NCBI RefSeq assembly: GCF_023242315.1
Contig: NZ_JALLIY010000015.1
Span: forward strand, 62,001 to 126,000
Direction of reading: 5' to 3'
DNA: 64,000 bases
Source of the DNA: Pseudomonas sp. MWU13-2105
GTDB taxonomy: Bacteria > Pseudomonadota > Gammaproteobacteria > Pseudomonadales > Pseudomonadaceae
In this document: piece after piece, positions 43,320 through 51,808 of the stretch
Position numbering within the stretch: the first letter of the stretch is position 1
Layout of the letters: every line of letters starts with the position of its first letter
Program-made: the position numbers and the translations under genes
The notes under the pieces: model-generated
What the model was told of the DNA's origin: nothing
Seen by the model: only the letters and a program-made list of their open reading frames with translations
Databases searched by the model: none

Positions 43320-44153
43320 ATGCAGCATGAAACCCAAACCCATGGCATCAACATGTCCGCCCTGGGCCGTAGCAAGCAGAGCCTGGACCTGGCGAGCGAG
43401 ACCGTCGCCATCGAAGTCCCGAAATTGAGCCTGTACTACGGCGAGAAGCAGGCGCTGTACGACGTCAGCATGAATATCCCCAAGCAGCGTGTGACGGCCT
43501 TCATCGGCCCGTCCGGTTGCGGCAAGTCGACGTTGCTGCGCACCTTCAACCGCATGAACGACCTGGTGGACGGTTGCCGCGTGGACGGTGAAATCAACCT
43601 CTACGGCAACAACATCTACCGCAAGGGCGAGGACGTCGCCGAGCTGCGTCGCAAGGTCGGCATGGTGTTCCAGAAGCCCAACCCGTTCCCCAAGACCATC
43701 TACGAAAACGTGGTCTACGGCCTGCGTATCCAGGGCATCAACAAGAAGCGTATCCTCGATGAGGCCGTGGAATGGGCCCTCAAGGGCGCGGCGTTGTGGG
43801 AAGAGGTCAAGGATCGCCTGCATGACTCGGCCCTGGGCCTGTCCGGTGGTCAGCAACAGCGTCTGGTGATTGCCCGGACCATCGCGGTCGAACCGGAAGT
43901 GTTGCTGCTCGATGAACCCTGCTCGGCACTCGACCCGATCTCGACCCTCAAGGTCGAAGAACTGATCTACGAGCTGAAATCAAAGTTCACTATTGTCATC
44001 GTCACCCACAACATGCAACAGGCGGCGCGGGTTTCCGACTACACCGCATTCATGTACATGGGCAAGCTGGTGGAGTTCGGTGACACCGACACGCTGTTCA
44101 CCAACCCGGCGAAGAAACAGACCGAAGACTACATCACCGGTCGTTATGGCTAG
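43320..44153 (+). CDS. pstB: Phosphate ABC transporter ATP-binding protein
   Basis: This 277-residue ATPase energises PstCA. Walker A is GPSGCGKST, the signature LSGGQQQR and Walker B VLLLDEPCSALDP are all present, as is YGEKQALYDVSMNIP typical of PstB. The N-terminal about 30 residues (MQHETQTHGINMSALGRSKQ) extend beyond E. coli PstB, and an internal ATG at 43353 is an alternative start. Confidence 0.96.
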   Translation: MQHETQTHGINMSALGRSKQSLDLASETVAIEVPKLSLYYGEKQALYDVSMNIPKQRVTAFIGPSGCGKSTLLRTFNRMNDLVDGCRVDGEINLYGNNIYRKGEDVAELRRKVGMVFQKPNPFPKTIYENVVYGLRIQGINKKRILDEAVEWALKGAALWEEVKDRLHDSALGLSGGQQQRLVIARTIAVEPEVLLLDEPCSALDPISTLKVEELIYELKSKFTIVIVTHNMQQAARVSDYTAFMYMGKLVEFGDTDTLFTNPAKKQTEDYITGRYG

Positions 44154-44219
44154 GTGAGAGAGCTGCAAGTCGTCAGCGACAAGCGGCAAGCACGGACAGC
44201 CTGAGCATATTAATAATTC

Positions 44220-44254
44220 GGCTTGAAGCTTACAGCTTGAAGCTTGCAGCTTTC
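44220..44254. repeat. Heptad repeat AGCTTNN between pstB and phoU
   Basis: The word AGCTT recurs at 7-bp steps five times (GCTTGA, AGCTTAC, AGCTTGA, AGCTTGC, AGCTTTC). Its last unit gives CTTGCAGCT (44243-44251), an inverted copy of AGCTGCAAG at 44161-44169. This could fold the pstB-phoU intercistronic RNA. Confidence 0.7.
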
Positions 44255-44267
44255 GCGGAGCGAAACA

Positions 44268-45029
44268 ATGATTGATAAAGACGGTCTTACCCATCACATT
44301 TCCGCGCAGTTCAACGCGGAGCTGGAAGAAGTACGCAGCCACCTCCTGGCCATGGGCGGCTTGGTCGAGAAACAGGTCAACGATGCGGTGACCGCGTTGA
44401 TCGAAGCCGATTCGGGCCTGGCCCAGCAAGTGCGCGAAATCGACGACCAGATCAACCAGATGGAGCGCAACATCGACGAGGAGTGCCTGCGCATTCTGGC
44501 CCGTCGCCAGCCAGCGGCCTCAGACCTGCGCCTGATCATCAGCATCTCCAAGTCGGTGATCGACCTGGAGCGCATCGGTGACGAAGCGACCAAGATCGCC
44601 CGTCGCGCCATCCAGCTGTGCGAGGAAGGCGAGGCGCCGCGTGGTTATGTCGAGGTGCGGCACATCGGCGACCAGGTGCGTAACATGGTCCGTGACTCGC
44701 TGGACGCCTTTGCTCGCTTCGACGCCGAGCTGGCACTGTCGGTTGCGCAATACGACAAGATCATCGACCGCGAGTACAAGACCGCCCTGCGCGAGCTGGC
44801 GACCTACATGATGGAAGATCCGCGCTCGATCACGCGGGTGCTGAGCATCATCTGGGTACTGCGTTCCCTGGAGCGGATCGGCGATCACGCACGCAACATC
44901 TCCGAACTGGTGATCTATCTGGTGCGCGGCACCGATGTCCGGCACATGGGACTCAAGCGCATGCGCCAGGAAGTTGAGGGCACCTTGTCCGAAACTGCTA
45001 ATGTTCCCGGTGAAGCTGACGATAAGTAA
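44268..45029 (+). CDS. phoU: Phosphate transport/signalling regulator PhoU
   Basis: This 253-residue all-helical protein links the Pst transporter with PhoR and represses the regulon when phosphate is plentiful. Two PhoU repeats are seen: the first around LLAMGGLVEKQVNDAVTAL with IDEECLRILARRQPAASDLR, the second around VRDSLDAFARFDAELALS with ERIGDHARNISE. The ATG at 44268 has GCGGAGCG upstream. It closes the pst operon and is followed by a terminator. Confidence 0.96.
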   Translation: MIDKDGLTHHISAQFNAELEEVRSHLLAMGGLVEKQVNDAVTALIEADSGLAQQVREIDDQINQMERNIDEECLRILARRQPAASDLRLIISISKSVIDLERIGDEATKIARRAIQLCEEGEAPRGYVEVRHIGDQVRNMVRDSLDAFARFDAELALSVAQYDKIIDREYKTALRELATYMMEDPRSITRVLSIIWVLRSLERIGDHARNISELVIYLVRGTDVRHMGLKRMRQEVEGTLSETANVPGEADDK

Positions 45030-45042
45030 GATTGCCCGAGAG

Positions 45043-45074
45043 AAACGCCCGGCCTAAGGTCGGGCGTTTTTGTT
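45043..45074 (+). terminator. Rho-independent terminator of the pst-phoU operon
   Basis: ACGCCCGGCC (45045-45054) and GGTCGGGCGT (45058-45067) pair with one G-T, loop TAA, then TTTTGTTT. It lies 15 bp after the phoU stop. Confidence 0.93.
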
Positions 45075-45187
45075 TGTGGCGCATGAATTTACGCGCACCC
45101 GCGAACGAAAAGTCCCGGTGTGACCAATCGCTGTTGGCAAATAGCCATTAGTCAGTATGCTAGCCGGGATTTTCAGAGGAATGGTCA

Positions 45188-46114
45188 ATGAGTAAAGTCA
45201 GTGTGTTGGTGGTGGATGACGCGTCGTTCATCCGCGATCTGGTGAAAAAATGCCTGCGCAACTACTTCCCGGGCGTCCGGATCGAAGACGCTGTCAACGG
45301 TCGCAAGGCCCAGGCGATACTGGCTCGCGAAGCGTTCGACCTGGTGCTGTGCGACTGGGAAATGCCGGAAATGTCCGGTCTGGAGTTGCTGACCTGGTGC
45401 CGCCAGCAGGACAACCTGAAGAGCATGCCGTTCGTCATGGTGACCAGCCGTGGCGACAAGGAAAACGTGGTTCAGGCGATCCAGGCCGGTGTTTCCGGTT
45501 ATGTGAGCAAGCCATTTACCAACGAACAGCTGCTGACCAAGGTCAAGCAGGCGTTGCACAAGGTCGGCAAGCTCGACACCTTGATGAACAGTGCGCCGAC
45601 CAGGGCGAATTCGGCTTTTGGCAACGATTCCCTGAGCGCCTTGACCGGCGGCCGGGCTGAAGTGGTCAGTCCGGCGGCTGCGCAAGCCCCTGCGGCGGCA
45701 CCGTCCAAAGGCCTGCTCAACAGCCCGCCGGTGCGTCCGAGCACCGCCGCCTCGCCGGCAGGCGCGGCTGCCTCGGGCGGTCGCGGCCAGGGCCAGTTGC
45801 GCCTGTCCAGCGGCACCCAGCAGTGCGTGATCAAGGCGCTAAGCATCAAGGAGGCCTTGTTGGTGGTGCGTCGCACCGAGGTTCTGCCGCAGGTCCTGGA
45901 AAACGCGGTGCTGGACCTGGAGCAAGGCGACAACGCCGAGATCGCCCGCCTGAATGGCTATCTGCATGCGATCGTCGCCCATGAACCGAAGCCGGACAGT
46001 GAATGGTTGCAACTGACCTTCCGCTTTGTCGACCAGGACGCCCAGAAGCTGGACTACATCTCCCGCCTGATCGCCCGTGGCACCGCCCAGAAGCACTTCG
46101 TTCCCGGGGCTTGA
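45188..46114 (+). CDS. Response regulator with receiver and degenerate PilZ-like C-terminal domain
   Basis: This 308-residue protein has an N-terminal receiver (VDDASFIRDLVKKCL; phospho-acceptor Asp56 in LVLCDWEMPEMSG; SKPF lysine). An Ala/Pro-rich linker (about 130-205) follows, then about 100 residues (LRLSSGTQQCVIKALSIKEALLVVRR...) that resemble a PilZ-like barrel but without the RxxxR c-di-GMP motif. Homologues sit beside phoU in pseudomonads (PA5364 region). No kinase is adjacent. A role in motility or c-di-GMP-linked signalling is a guess. Confidence 0.85.
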   Translation: MSKVSVLVVDDASFIRDLVKKCLRNYFPGVRIEDAVNGRKAQAILAREAFDLVLCDWEMPEMSGLELLTWCRQQDNLKSMPFVMVTSRGDKENVVQAIQAGVSGYVSKPFTNEQLLTKVKQALHKVGKLDTLMNSAPTRANSAFGNDSLSALTGGRAEVVSPAAAQAPAAAPSKGLLNSPPVRPSTAASPAGAAASGGRGQGQLRLSSGTQQCVIKALSIKEALLVVRRTEVLPQVLENAVLDLEQGDNAEIARLNGYLHAIVAHEPKPDSEWLQLTFRFVDQDAQKLDYISRLIARGTAQKHFVPGA

Positions 46115-46228
46115 TGCCCACCTGACGGCGTGGTGGCCTTGCCCATCGCGCCGTTGCCTGACCTTCCTCTTGTAACGACTTCCTGTCTTTGGAGCGCCTT
46201 TCGTCCGAATCCTCCCGCTCGGATTGTT

Positions 46229-46248
46229 TTATATCTGTTTCGATATAA
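46229..46248. promoter_or_regulatory. Inverted repeat upstream of the HigBA-type pair
   Basis: TTATATC (46229-46235) and GATATAA (46242-46248), a perfect 7-bp palindrome with a 6-base centre, 114 bp before the toxin gene. Antitoxins of this family repress their own promoters at such sites; the site could overlap a -10 element. Confidence 0.5.
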
Positions 46249-46361
46249 GCTGCATAAAAGCCGTGTGAGTGGCGGCCTCGCAGCCAAGCCTTGAAACAAC
46301 CTCGCCCGATGGAACTCCCATCCATTGATTAGGCTTTTCCTGTCAGCAACAGGAGAAGTCG

Positions 46362-46697
46362 ATGGCAAGGCACAACAAGGATGTGGTGTTTGTTGGGAGT
46401 TCACTCAGGGATCTCAAGGCGTTCCCGCTGGATGCGCGCAGGGCGGTCGGTTTTCAACTGGACCTTCTGCAGCAGGGTGAAGCGCCCTGCGATTGGAAGC
46501 CTATGAAGACGGTAGGCAAGGGTGTCTATGAGATCAGGGTGAGTGAAGAAAGTGGAGCATTTCGGGTGTTTTACATGGCCAACCGGGCCGATGCCCTGTA
46601 TGTCCTTCACGCCTTCAGGAAGACCACCCAGAAGACGCAAACCCGGGATATCGAACTGGCGCGAGCCAGACTGCAGGAGATAGGAGCAACACTATGA
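46362..46697 (+). CDS. Toxin of type II toxin-antitoxin pair (RelE/HigB, Gp49-like)
   Basis: This 111-residue basic protein has the phage-derived Gp49/HigB-like RelE fold: VFVGSSLRDLKAFPLDARRAVGFQL, then MKTVGKGVYEIRVSEESGAFRVFYM and LHAFRKTTQKTQTRDIELARAR. Relatives cut mRNA at the ribosome. The start ATG has ACAGGAGAAG. Its stop overlaps the antitoxin start by 4 bp (ATGA), and toxin-first order is the rule for HigBA systems. Confidence 0.9.
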   Translation: MARHNKDVVFVGSSLRDLKAFPLDARRAVGFQLDLLQQGEAPCDWKPMKTVGKGVYEIRVSEESGAFRVFYMANRADALYVLHAFRKTTQKTQTRDIELARARLQEIGATL

Positions 46698-46999
46698 CCG
46701 ACCTGATCAAGACCGAACGTTTCGCCTCTGTCTGGGATGCCCTTGAGGACACCCCTCGGGAGGCGGCCAACATGCGCCTGCGCTCCAAGCTGATGATGGA
46801 GCTGATCAGCCGGGTGAACGCCTGGGAGCTGTCGCAGAAGGACGCAGCCAAGCGCCTGGGGATCACCCAACCTCGGTTGAATGACCTGCTGAACGGCAAG
46901 ATCGACAAGTTTTCCCTGGATGCGCTGGTGAACCTGTCGGCGCCGGCCCAGTTGGACGTCGATTTGTGCTTTGGCCCCGGGGCCATCCGGCTGGCGTGA
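46694..46999 (+). CDS. Antitoxin of type II pair (HigA-like XRE protein)
   Basis: This 101-residue protein contains a helix-turn-helix (ELSQKDAAKRLGITQPRLNDLLNGKIDKFSLDALVNL) and matches the XRE antitoxins that pair with Gp49-like toxins. It should neutralise the preceding toxin and repress the operon. The pair sits between housekeeping genes, as an insertion would. Confidence 0.9.
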   Translation: MTDLIKTERFASVWDALEDTPREAANMRLRSKLMMELISRVNAWELSQKDAAKRLGITQPRLNDLLNGKIDKFSLDALVNLSAPAQLDVDLCFGPGAIRLA

Positions 47000-47063
47000 T
47001 TCACACAAATGCCCTGGCCACCTGCTAGTCTGGTCGCCATGTTTTATTCGGCGACTCTCGCTT

Positions 47064-47957
47064 ATGTTCCTGCGCCTGCTGCTTTCCTGTGGTCTGTTGA
47101 TGGTCGCCACCTCGGCCGCGGCCATGACGATCTACAAGTACATCGACGCCAATGGGGTGGTCTCCTACAGTGACCGCCCGGCGCCCGGTGCCCAGGTATT
47201 TGTGTTTCGTGATCGGATGGTCGAGCACCTGGAGCGCCAGGTGCGCCTGGATATCCGCAAGCAGAAGGGCGGTGATGAAGTCTACGTGCGCAATGACCTG
47301 TATGCGCCGGTGCAGATCGAACTCGGTTTCGGTGCCCTGAGGAATGTCAGCGGTGCCCCGCAGTCGATCCGCAAGGTCCTGCCGGCTCGCAGCAACCAGC
47401 GCCTGGCGCTGCTCACGCCGCTCCAGGCCGGCGAGCCGATGCGCTACGTCCCCAGGTTCCAATACTTCCTTGGCGACCCTTCAGGGCAGGCCCAGGGCTA
47501 TCGTTATCCGTTTCCCTGGCGCGGCGGGCCGTTTCGCCTGACCCAGGGACCGAATGGACAGTACAGCCACTTCGGCGCCAAGAGCCGGTACGCGATGGAC
47601 ATTGCCATGCCGGTGGGCACGCCGATTGTCGCGGCGCGGGGCGGGGTGGTGATCAAGACCGAGAACGAGCAGAGCGGCGGTGGCAAGAACCCTTCGGGCA
47701 ACTTCGTGCGGGTGCTGCACGACGACGGCACCATGGGCGTGTACCTGCACCTCAAACAGGGCTCGGTGAGCGTGCGCGAGGGCCAGCGGGTGGAAGTGGG
47801 CAGCCCGCTGGCGCTGTCGGGCAATACTGGCAACAGCACCGGGCCGCACCTGCACTTCGTGGTGCAGCGCAATACCGGGATGGGGCTGGTGTCGATTCCC
47901 TATCAGTTCAGCCAGTCGCTGGAAGTGCTGCCGAATTTTGCCCTGAGGGGCAAGTGA
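47064..47957 (+). CDS. Secreted M23 (LytM-type) peptidase with DUF4124 domain
   Basis: This 297-residue protein has a signal peptide (MFLRLLLSCGLLMVATSAAA), a DUF4124 domain (MTIYKYIDANGVVSYSDRPAPG) and a C-terminal M23 zinc peptidase domain with motif SRYAMDIAMPVGTPI (H replaced by an S/Y context; the HxxxD-like zinc residues are H in QYSHFGAKSRYAMD and the GPHLHF pair). Such proteins trim peptidoglycan or regulate amidases. The conserved HxH is present; the first zinc ligand position needs an alignment. It is convergent with the CorC-type gene. Confidence 0.88.
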   Translation: MFLRLLLSCGLLMVATSAAAMTIYKYIDANGVVSYSDRPAPGAQVFVFRDRMVEHLERQVRLDIRKQKGGDEVYVRNDLYAPVQIELGFGALRNVSGAPQSIRKVLPARSNQRLALLTPLQAGEPMRYVPRFQYFLGDPSGQAQGYRYPFPWRGGPFRLTQGPNGQYSHFGAKSRYAMDIAMPVGTPIVAARGGVVIKTENEQSGGGKNPSGNFVRVLHDDGTMGVYLHLKQGSVSVREGQRVEVGSPLALSGNTGNSTGPHLHFVVQRNTGMGLVSIPYQFSQSLEVLPNFALRGK

Positions 47958-47964
47958 TGACTGG

Positions 47965-48049
47965 CGATTGTGGCGTTCCGACAAGCCCGCTCGCCACAGG
48001 ACCGCGCTCGGCTTCAAATGGCATCGGGGCAAGTTCCCTCGCCACAATC
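47965..48049. repeat. Extragenic repeat with 10-bp inverted ends between convergent genes
   Basis: GATTGTGGCG (47965-47974) and CGCCACAATC (48040-48049) are perfect inverted copies. The interior (47982-48020) resembles the right end of the MITE-like element at 25340-25615. It may serve as a bidirectional transcription barrier. Confidence 0.7.
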
Positions 48050-48054
48050 CCCTG

Positions 48055-49398
48055 TCAGTCGAGCTTGAGGACCTTGGCCAGGATGATCTTCGGCCCTTTC
48101 ATCTTCTTGATGATGATGCGCAGGCCTTCGACTTCCAGCACCTCTTCCTCTTCCGGCACCCGCTTCAGCGAGTCATAGACCAGCCCTGCGAGGGTTTCGG
48201 CCTCGATGTGGTCCAGGTCGATGCCCAGCAGGCGTTCGACCTTGAACAACGGAGTATCGCCACGCACCAGCAACTTGCCCGGCTGATAGGCGAGGATGCC
48301 GCGTTCGGTCTTGCGGTGTTCGTCCTGGATATCGCCGACCAGTACTTCCAGCACGTCTTCCATGGTCAGGTAGCCGATCACCTTGCCGTCGGCTTCTTCC
48401 ACCAGGGCGAAGTGCGAGCCACCCTGGCGGAACTGCTCCAGCAGGCGCGACAACGGCATATGCCGCGACACCCGTTCCAGTGGCCGGGTCAACTCGGCGA
48501 GGTTGAACGACTCGGGAATATGGTCCAGGGCCGCCAGCTCCAGCAGCAGGTCCTTGATGTGCAGCAGGCCGACGAACACGTTGCGCTCGGCGTCATACAC
48601 TGGATAACGGCTGAACTTGTGGCGACGGAACAGCGCAAGGATTTCCTTGAGCGGCGCATTGCAGTCCAGGGTCACCAGGTCTTCGCGGGAGTTGGCCCAG
48701 TCGACCACTTCCAGCTCGCCCATTTCCACCGCCGACGCCAGCACGCGCATGCCCTGGTCGCTGGGGTCCTGGCCACGGCTGGAGTGCAGGATCAGCTTGA
48801 GTTCTTCACGGCTGTAATGGTGCTCGTGATGCGGGCCGGGCTCGCCCTGGCCGGCGATCCGCAGAATGGCGTTGGCGCTGGCGTTGAGCAGGTAGATGGC
48901 CGGGTACATCGCCCAGTAGAACAGGTACAGCGGCACCGCCGTCCACAGCGAGAGCAATTCGGGCTTGCGAATCGCCCAGGACTTGGGCGCCAGTTCACCG
49001 ACCACGATGTGCAGGTAGGAAATGATGAAGAAGGCGGTAAAGAACGACACGCCCTTGACCACTTCGGCGGAGTTCACCCCGACGGCGCTGAGCAGCGGCT
49101 CCATCAAGTGGGCGAAGGCCGGCTCACCGACCCACCCCAGGCCCAGGGAGGCGAGGGTGATACCCAGCTGACAGGCGGACAGATAAGCGTCCAGCTGGCT
49201 GTGCACGGTGCGCAGGATCTGCCCGCGCCAGCCGTTCTGGTGGGCAATGGCCTCGACCCGGGTCGAGCGCAGCTTGACCATGGCGAATTCGGCCGCAACG
49301 AAGAAACCGTTGAGCAATACCAGGATCAGAGCGAAAAGAATCATGCCGAAATCGGCGAAGAGCGAAGCGAGGGTCAAGCTACTAGGGGAAGGGTCCAT
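48055..49398 (-). CDS. CorC/HlyC-type membrane protein (DUF21-CBS-CorC domains)
   Basis: This 447-residue protein has an N-terminal DUF21 membrane domain of about four segments (FGMILFALILVLLNGFFVAAEFAMVKLR), two CBS domains (around VTLDCNAPLKEILALFRRHKFSRYPVYD and RQGGSHFALVEEADGKVIGYLTMEDVLE) and a C-terminal CorC transporter-associated domain. Relatives are linked to magnesium or cobalt efflux and to haemolysin-like annotations; transport is likely, the ion is uncertain. It lies between the M23 peptidase and phoR, as in the PA5361-PA5363 region. Confidence 0.9.
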   Translation of the reverse strand: MDPSPSSLTLASLFADFGMILFALILVLLNGFFVAAEFAMVKLRSTRVEAIAHQNGWRGQILRTVHSQLDAYLSACQLGITLASLGLGWVGEPAFAHLMEPLLSAVGVNSAEVVKGVSFFTAFFIISYLHIVVGELAPKSWAIRKPELLSLWTAVPLYLFYWAMYPAIYLLNASANAILRIAGQGEPGPHHEHHYSREELKLILHSSRGQDPSDQGMRVLASAVEMGELEVVDWANSREDLVTLDCNAPLKEILALFRRHKFSRYPVYDAERNVFVGLLHIKDLLLELAALDHIPESFNLAELTRPLERVSRHMPLSRLLEQFRQGGSHFALVEEADGKVIGYLTMEDVLEVLVGDIQDEHRKTERGILAYQPGKLLVRGDTPLFKVERLLGIDLDHIEAETLAGLVYDSLKRVPEEEEVLEVEGLRIIIKKMKGPKIILAKVLKLD

Positions 49399-49534
49399 GA
49401 TGGGGTTTTACGGGTTCCGTATTTCAATTTGAAGTAGGTGTTCAGGTGCCTGAAAGGCAGGCATAAGTGATCCAATGTAGCGGCAGATGTGCCTGTTGCC
49501 TAGTGGCCCGGCTCGACGCTGTCCCGGCAAGGCA

Positions 49535-50857
49535 CTAGGCGGGCTGGTTGTTGGTGCTTGAGCGCGTCACCTGGACCGGGGCGAAATGGCAGGTAAAGGT
49601 GCTGCCGTGGCCCAGGACGCTGCTGATTTCCAGGCGCGCGCGATGGCGCAGCAGTACGTGCTTGACGATCGCCAGGCCCAGGCCGGTGCCGCCGGTGTTG
49701 GAGTTGCGGCTGGAGTCGACCCGGTAGAAACGTTCGGTGAGGCGTGGCAGGTGCTTGTTGTCGATGCCGATGCCCGAGTCCTGCACGCTCAGGTGCGCGC
49801 CATGCTCGTCACCCCACCAGCGAATGCGGATATTGCCCTCGGCCGGGGTGTATTTGACGGCATTGAACACCAGGTTGGAGAACGCGCTGCGCAGTTCCGC
49901 CTCGCTGCCCTTGAGGCGAATGGCTCCGTCGGCTTCCAGGGTGATGCTCTGGTTGCGTTGCCCGGACAGGGCCTGGGCGTCGTTCTTGATCGACTGCAAT
50001 AGGGTGTCGATGCGCACCGGCTGGTTGTCCGAGGGGTAGTCGGTGGCTTCCAGCTTGGCCAGCAACAGCAGGTCGTTGAGCAGGGTCTGCATGCGGCTGC
50101 CTTGCTGCTGCATCTGCTGCAGGGCGCGGACCCAGCGCGGATTCACCTCTTCGACGTTGTCGAGCAGGGTCTCCAGGTAGCCGGAGATCACCGTCAGCGG
50201 TGTGCGCAGCTCATGGGAGACGTTGGCGACGAAGTCCTTGCGCATCTGTTCCAGCTGATGGATGCGAGTGACATCGCGCACCAGCATCAGGTGCTCGTTG
50301 TTGCCGTAGCGGGTGATGTAGAGCTGGATACGCATCCGATCATTGGTCGGCGAGGGGATTTCCAGCGGCTCGGCGTAACTTTCCTGCTCGAAGTATTCCT
50401 TGAAGCGCGGATGACGCACCAGGTTGGTCACCGGCTGGCCGCTGTCCTGGGGGGTCTTGAGGCCCAGCAGGGTTTCGGCGGCGCGGTTCCACCATTCCAG
50501 GTTGCCGTCGCTGTCGAGCATGATCACCGCGTCCTTGAGGGCCGCGGTGGACTCCTGGACCCGGTCGATCACCGCTTGCAGGCGCCCGCGCACGCGCTGG
50601 TCGCGACGTTGCAGGTGGTAGATGCTGTCGAATACATCGCCCCACAGGCCATAGCCGTCCGGCGGTGCTTCTTCGGGTTTGTGCTGGCGCAGCCATTGGT
50701 GCAGGCGCAGCAGTTGCTTGAGGGTCCAGCCCAGGTAAAGCCCCAGGCCCACGGCCAGGCTCCAGCCGTAATAGCCGCTGGCCAGGCCGGCCACCAGGCA
50801 GCCGGTGACCAGCAACAACAGATGGCGGATCAGGGTGCCATGCCAGTTTTGATTCAC
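49535..50857 (-). CDS. phoR: Phosphate regulon sensor histidine kinase
   Basis: This 440-residue sensor kinase has two membrane segments at the N-terminus (LLLLVTGCLVAGLASGYYGWSLAVGLGLY), a PAS domain (about 95-200), a HisKA domain with His215 in SHELRTPLTVISGYLE and an HATPase domain with N box NAVKYTP and GTGLGLAIVKHV. It phosphorylates PhoB under phosphate limitation. There is no large periplasmic sensor, as expected for PhoR. It is downstream of phoB with a 107-bp gap. Confidence 0.96.
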   Translation of the reverse strand: MNQNWHGTLIRHLLLLVTGCLVAGLASGYYGWSLAVGLGLYLGWTLKQLLRLHQWLRQHKPEEAPPDGYGLWGDVFDSIYHLQRRDQRVRGRLQAVIDRVQESTAALKDAVIMLDSDGNLEWWNRAAETLLGLKTPQDSGQPVTNLVRHPRFKEYFEQESYAEPLEIPSPTNDRMRIQLYITRYGNNEHLMLVRDVTRIHQLEQMRKDFVANVSHELRTPLTVISGYLETLLDNVEEVNPRWVRALQQMQQQGSRMQTLLNDLLLLAKLEATDYPSDNQPVRIDTLLQSIKNDAQALSGQRNQSITLEADGAIRLKGSEAELRSAFSNLVFNAVKYTPAEGNIRIRWWGDEHGAHLSVQDSGIGIDNKHLPRLTERFYRVDSSRNSNTGGTGLGLAIVKHVLLRHRARLEISSVLGHGSTFTCHFAPVQVTRSSTNNQPA

Positions 50858-50964
50858 TTCAACATGCGTCCTTGGAGGCGAAGCCGTTCCGAGCGGCGAG
50901 CTTCAACGCTGCAAGTTTGCAGCGGCTCGGTTACCGATGTGTTGCGGGTCGTTTGCAGCCGTTC

Positions 50965-51654
50965 TCAACCCTTGGTGGAGAAACGATAGCCGGTGCCGCG
51001 CACGGTTTGTACCAGATTCTCGTAGGCATCGCCCAAGGCTTTGCGCAGGCGGCGGATATGCACGTCGACAGTGCGCTCCTCGACATAGACATTGCCGCCC
51101 CAGACCTGGTCCAGCAACTGGCCGCGGGTGTAGGCGCGTTCCTGGTGGGTCATGAAGAACTGCAACAGGCGGTATTCGGTGGGGCCCATTTCAGCAGGCT
51201 TGCCGTCGATGGTCACCCGGTGGCTGATGGGGTCGAGCAGCAGGCCGCCGACTTCGATGGGCGCTTCGCCGTCGGTCGGACCGGCCCGGCGCAGCACCGC
51301 CTTGAGGCGCGCCACCAGTTCCCGTGGGGAGAACGGTTTGGTGATGTAGTCATCGGCGCCGACTTCAAGACCCTGGATCTTGTTGTCCTCTTCGCCCTTG
51401 GCGGTGAGCATGATGATCGGGATGTCGCCGGTCAGCTCGTCGCGCTTGAGGCGCCGGGCCAGCTCGATGCCCGAGGTGCCGGGGAGCATCCAGTCGAGCA
51501 GGATCAGGTCGGGTTTGCGATCGACGATGATCGCATGGGCCTGCTGGGAGTTTTCCGCTTCCAGGCAGTCATAGCCGGCCATTTCCAACGCCACGGCGAT
51601 CATCTCGCGGATGGGCGCTTCGTCGTCGACGATCAGAATGCTCCTGCCAACCAT
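50965..51654 (-). CDS. phoB: Phosphate regulon response regulator
   Basis: This 229-residue OmpR-type regulator has a receiver (VDDEAPIREMI; phospho-acceptor Asp54 in LILLDWMLPGTSG; TKPFS lysine) and a winged-helix effector domain (VGGLLLDPISHRV... through RGTGYRFSTKG). It activates the phosphate regulon through Pho boxes, several of which are visible here. A Pho box upstream on its own strand supports autoactivation, and a second in its leader may limit it. Confidence 0.97.
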   Translation of the reverse strand: MVGRSILIVDDEAPIREMIAVALEMAGYDCLEAENSQQAHAIIVDRKPDLILLDWMLPGTSGIELARRLKRDELTGDIPIIMLTAKGEEDNKIQGLEVGADDYITKPFSPRELVARLKAVLRRAGPTDGEAPIEVGGLLLDPISHRVTIDGKPAEMGPTEYRLLQFFMTHQERAYTRGQLLDQVWGGNVYVEERTVDVHIRRLRKALGDAYENLVQTVRGTGYRFSTKG

Positions 51655-51668
51655 ATCCCTTCACCCTC

Positions 51669-51686
51669 TTGTCATTTAACTGTCTT
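51669..51686 (+). promoter_or_regulatory. Second, plus-oriented Pho box in the phoB leader
   Basis: TTGTCAT (51669) - TTAA - CTGTCTT (51680), 11-bp spacing, oriented away from phoB and 15 bp from its ATG. It might serve the divergent gene at 51809, about 120 bp away, or act as a roadblock downstream of the phoB start site. Confidence 0.6.
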
Positions 51687-51709
51687 GCGCCGCATTAGAT
51701 AACGAAATT

Positions 51710-51727
51710 ATTGCAGTCATGTGACAG
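51710..51727 (-). promoter_or_regulatory. Pho box of phoB
   Basis: On the minus strand CTGTCAC-ATGA-CTGCAAT: two 7-mers 11 bp apart, 56 bp before the phoB start, followed about 10 bp on by a TATCTAAT -10-like element. Confidence 0.75.
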
Positions 51728-51808
51728 CTTTTTACAGCAAGCCGCAATGGTCATATTCATGGGCTACGCTGGGAGTTCGAATCCTACAACCACAAAAGGA
51801 AGGTTCTC

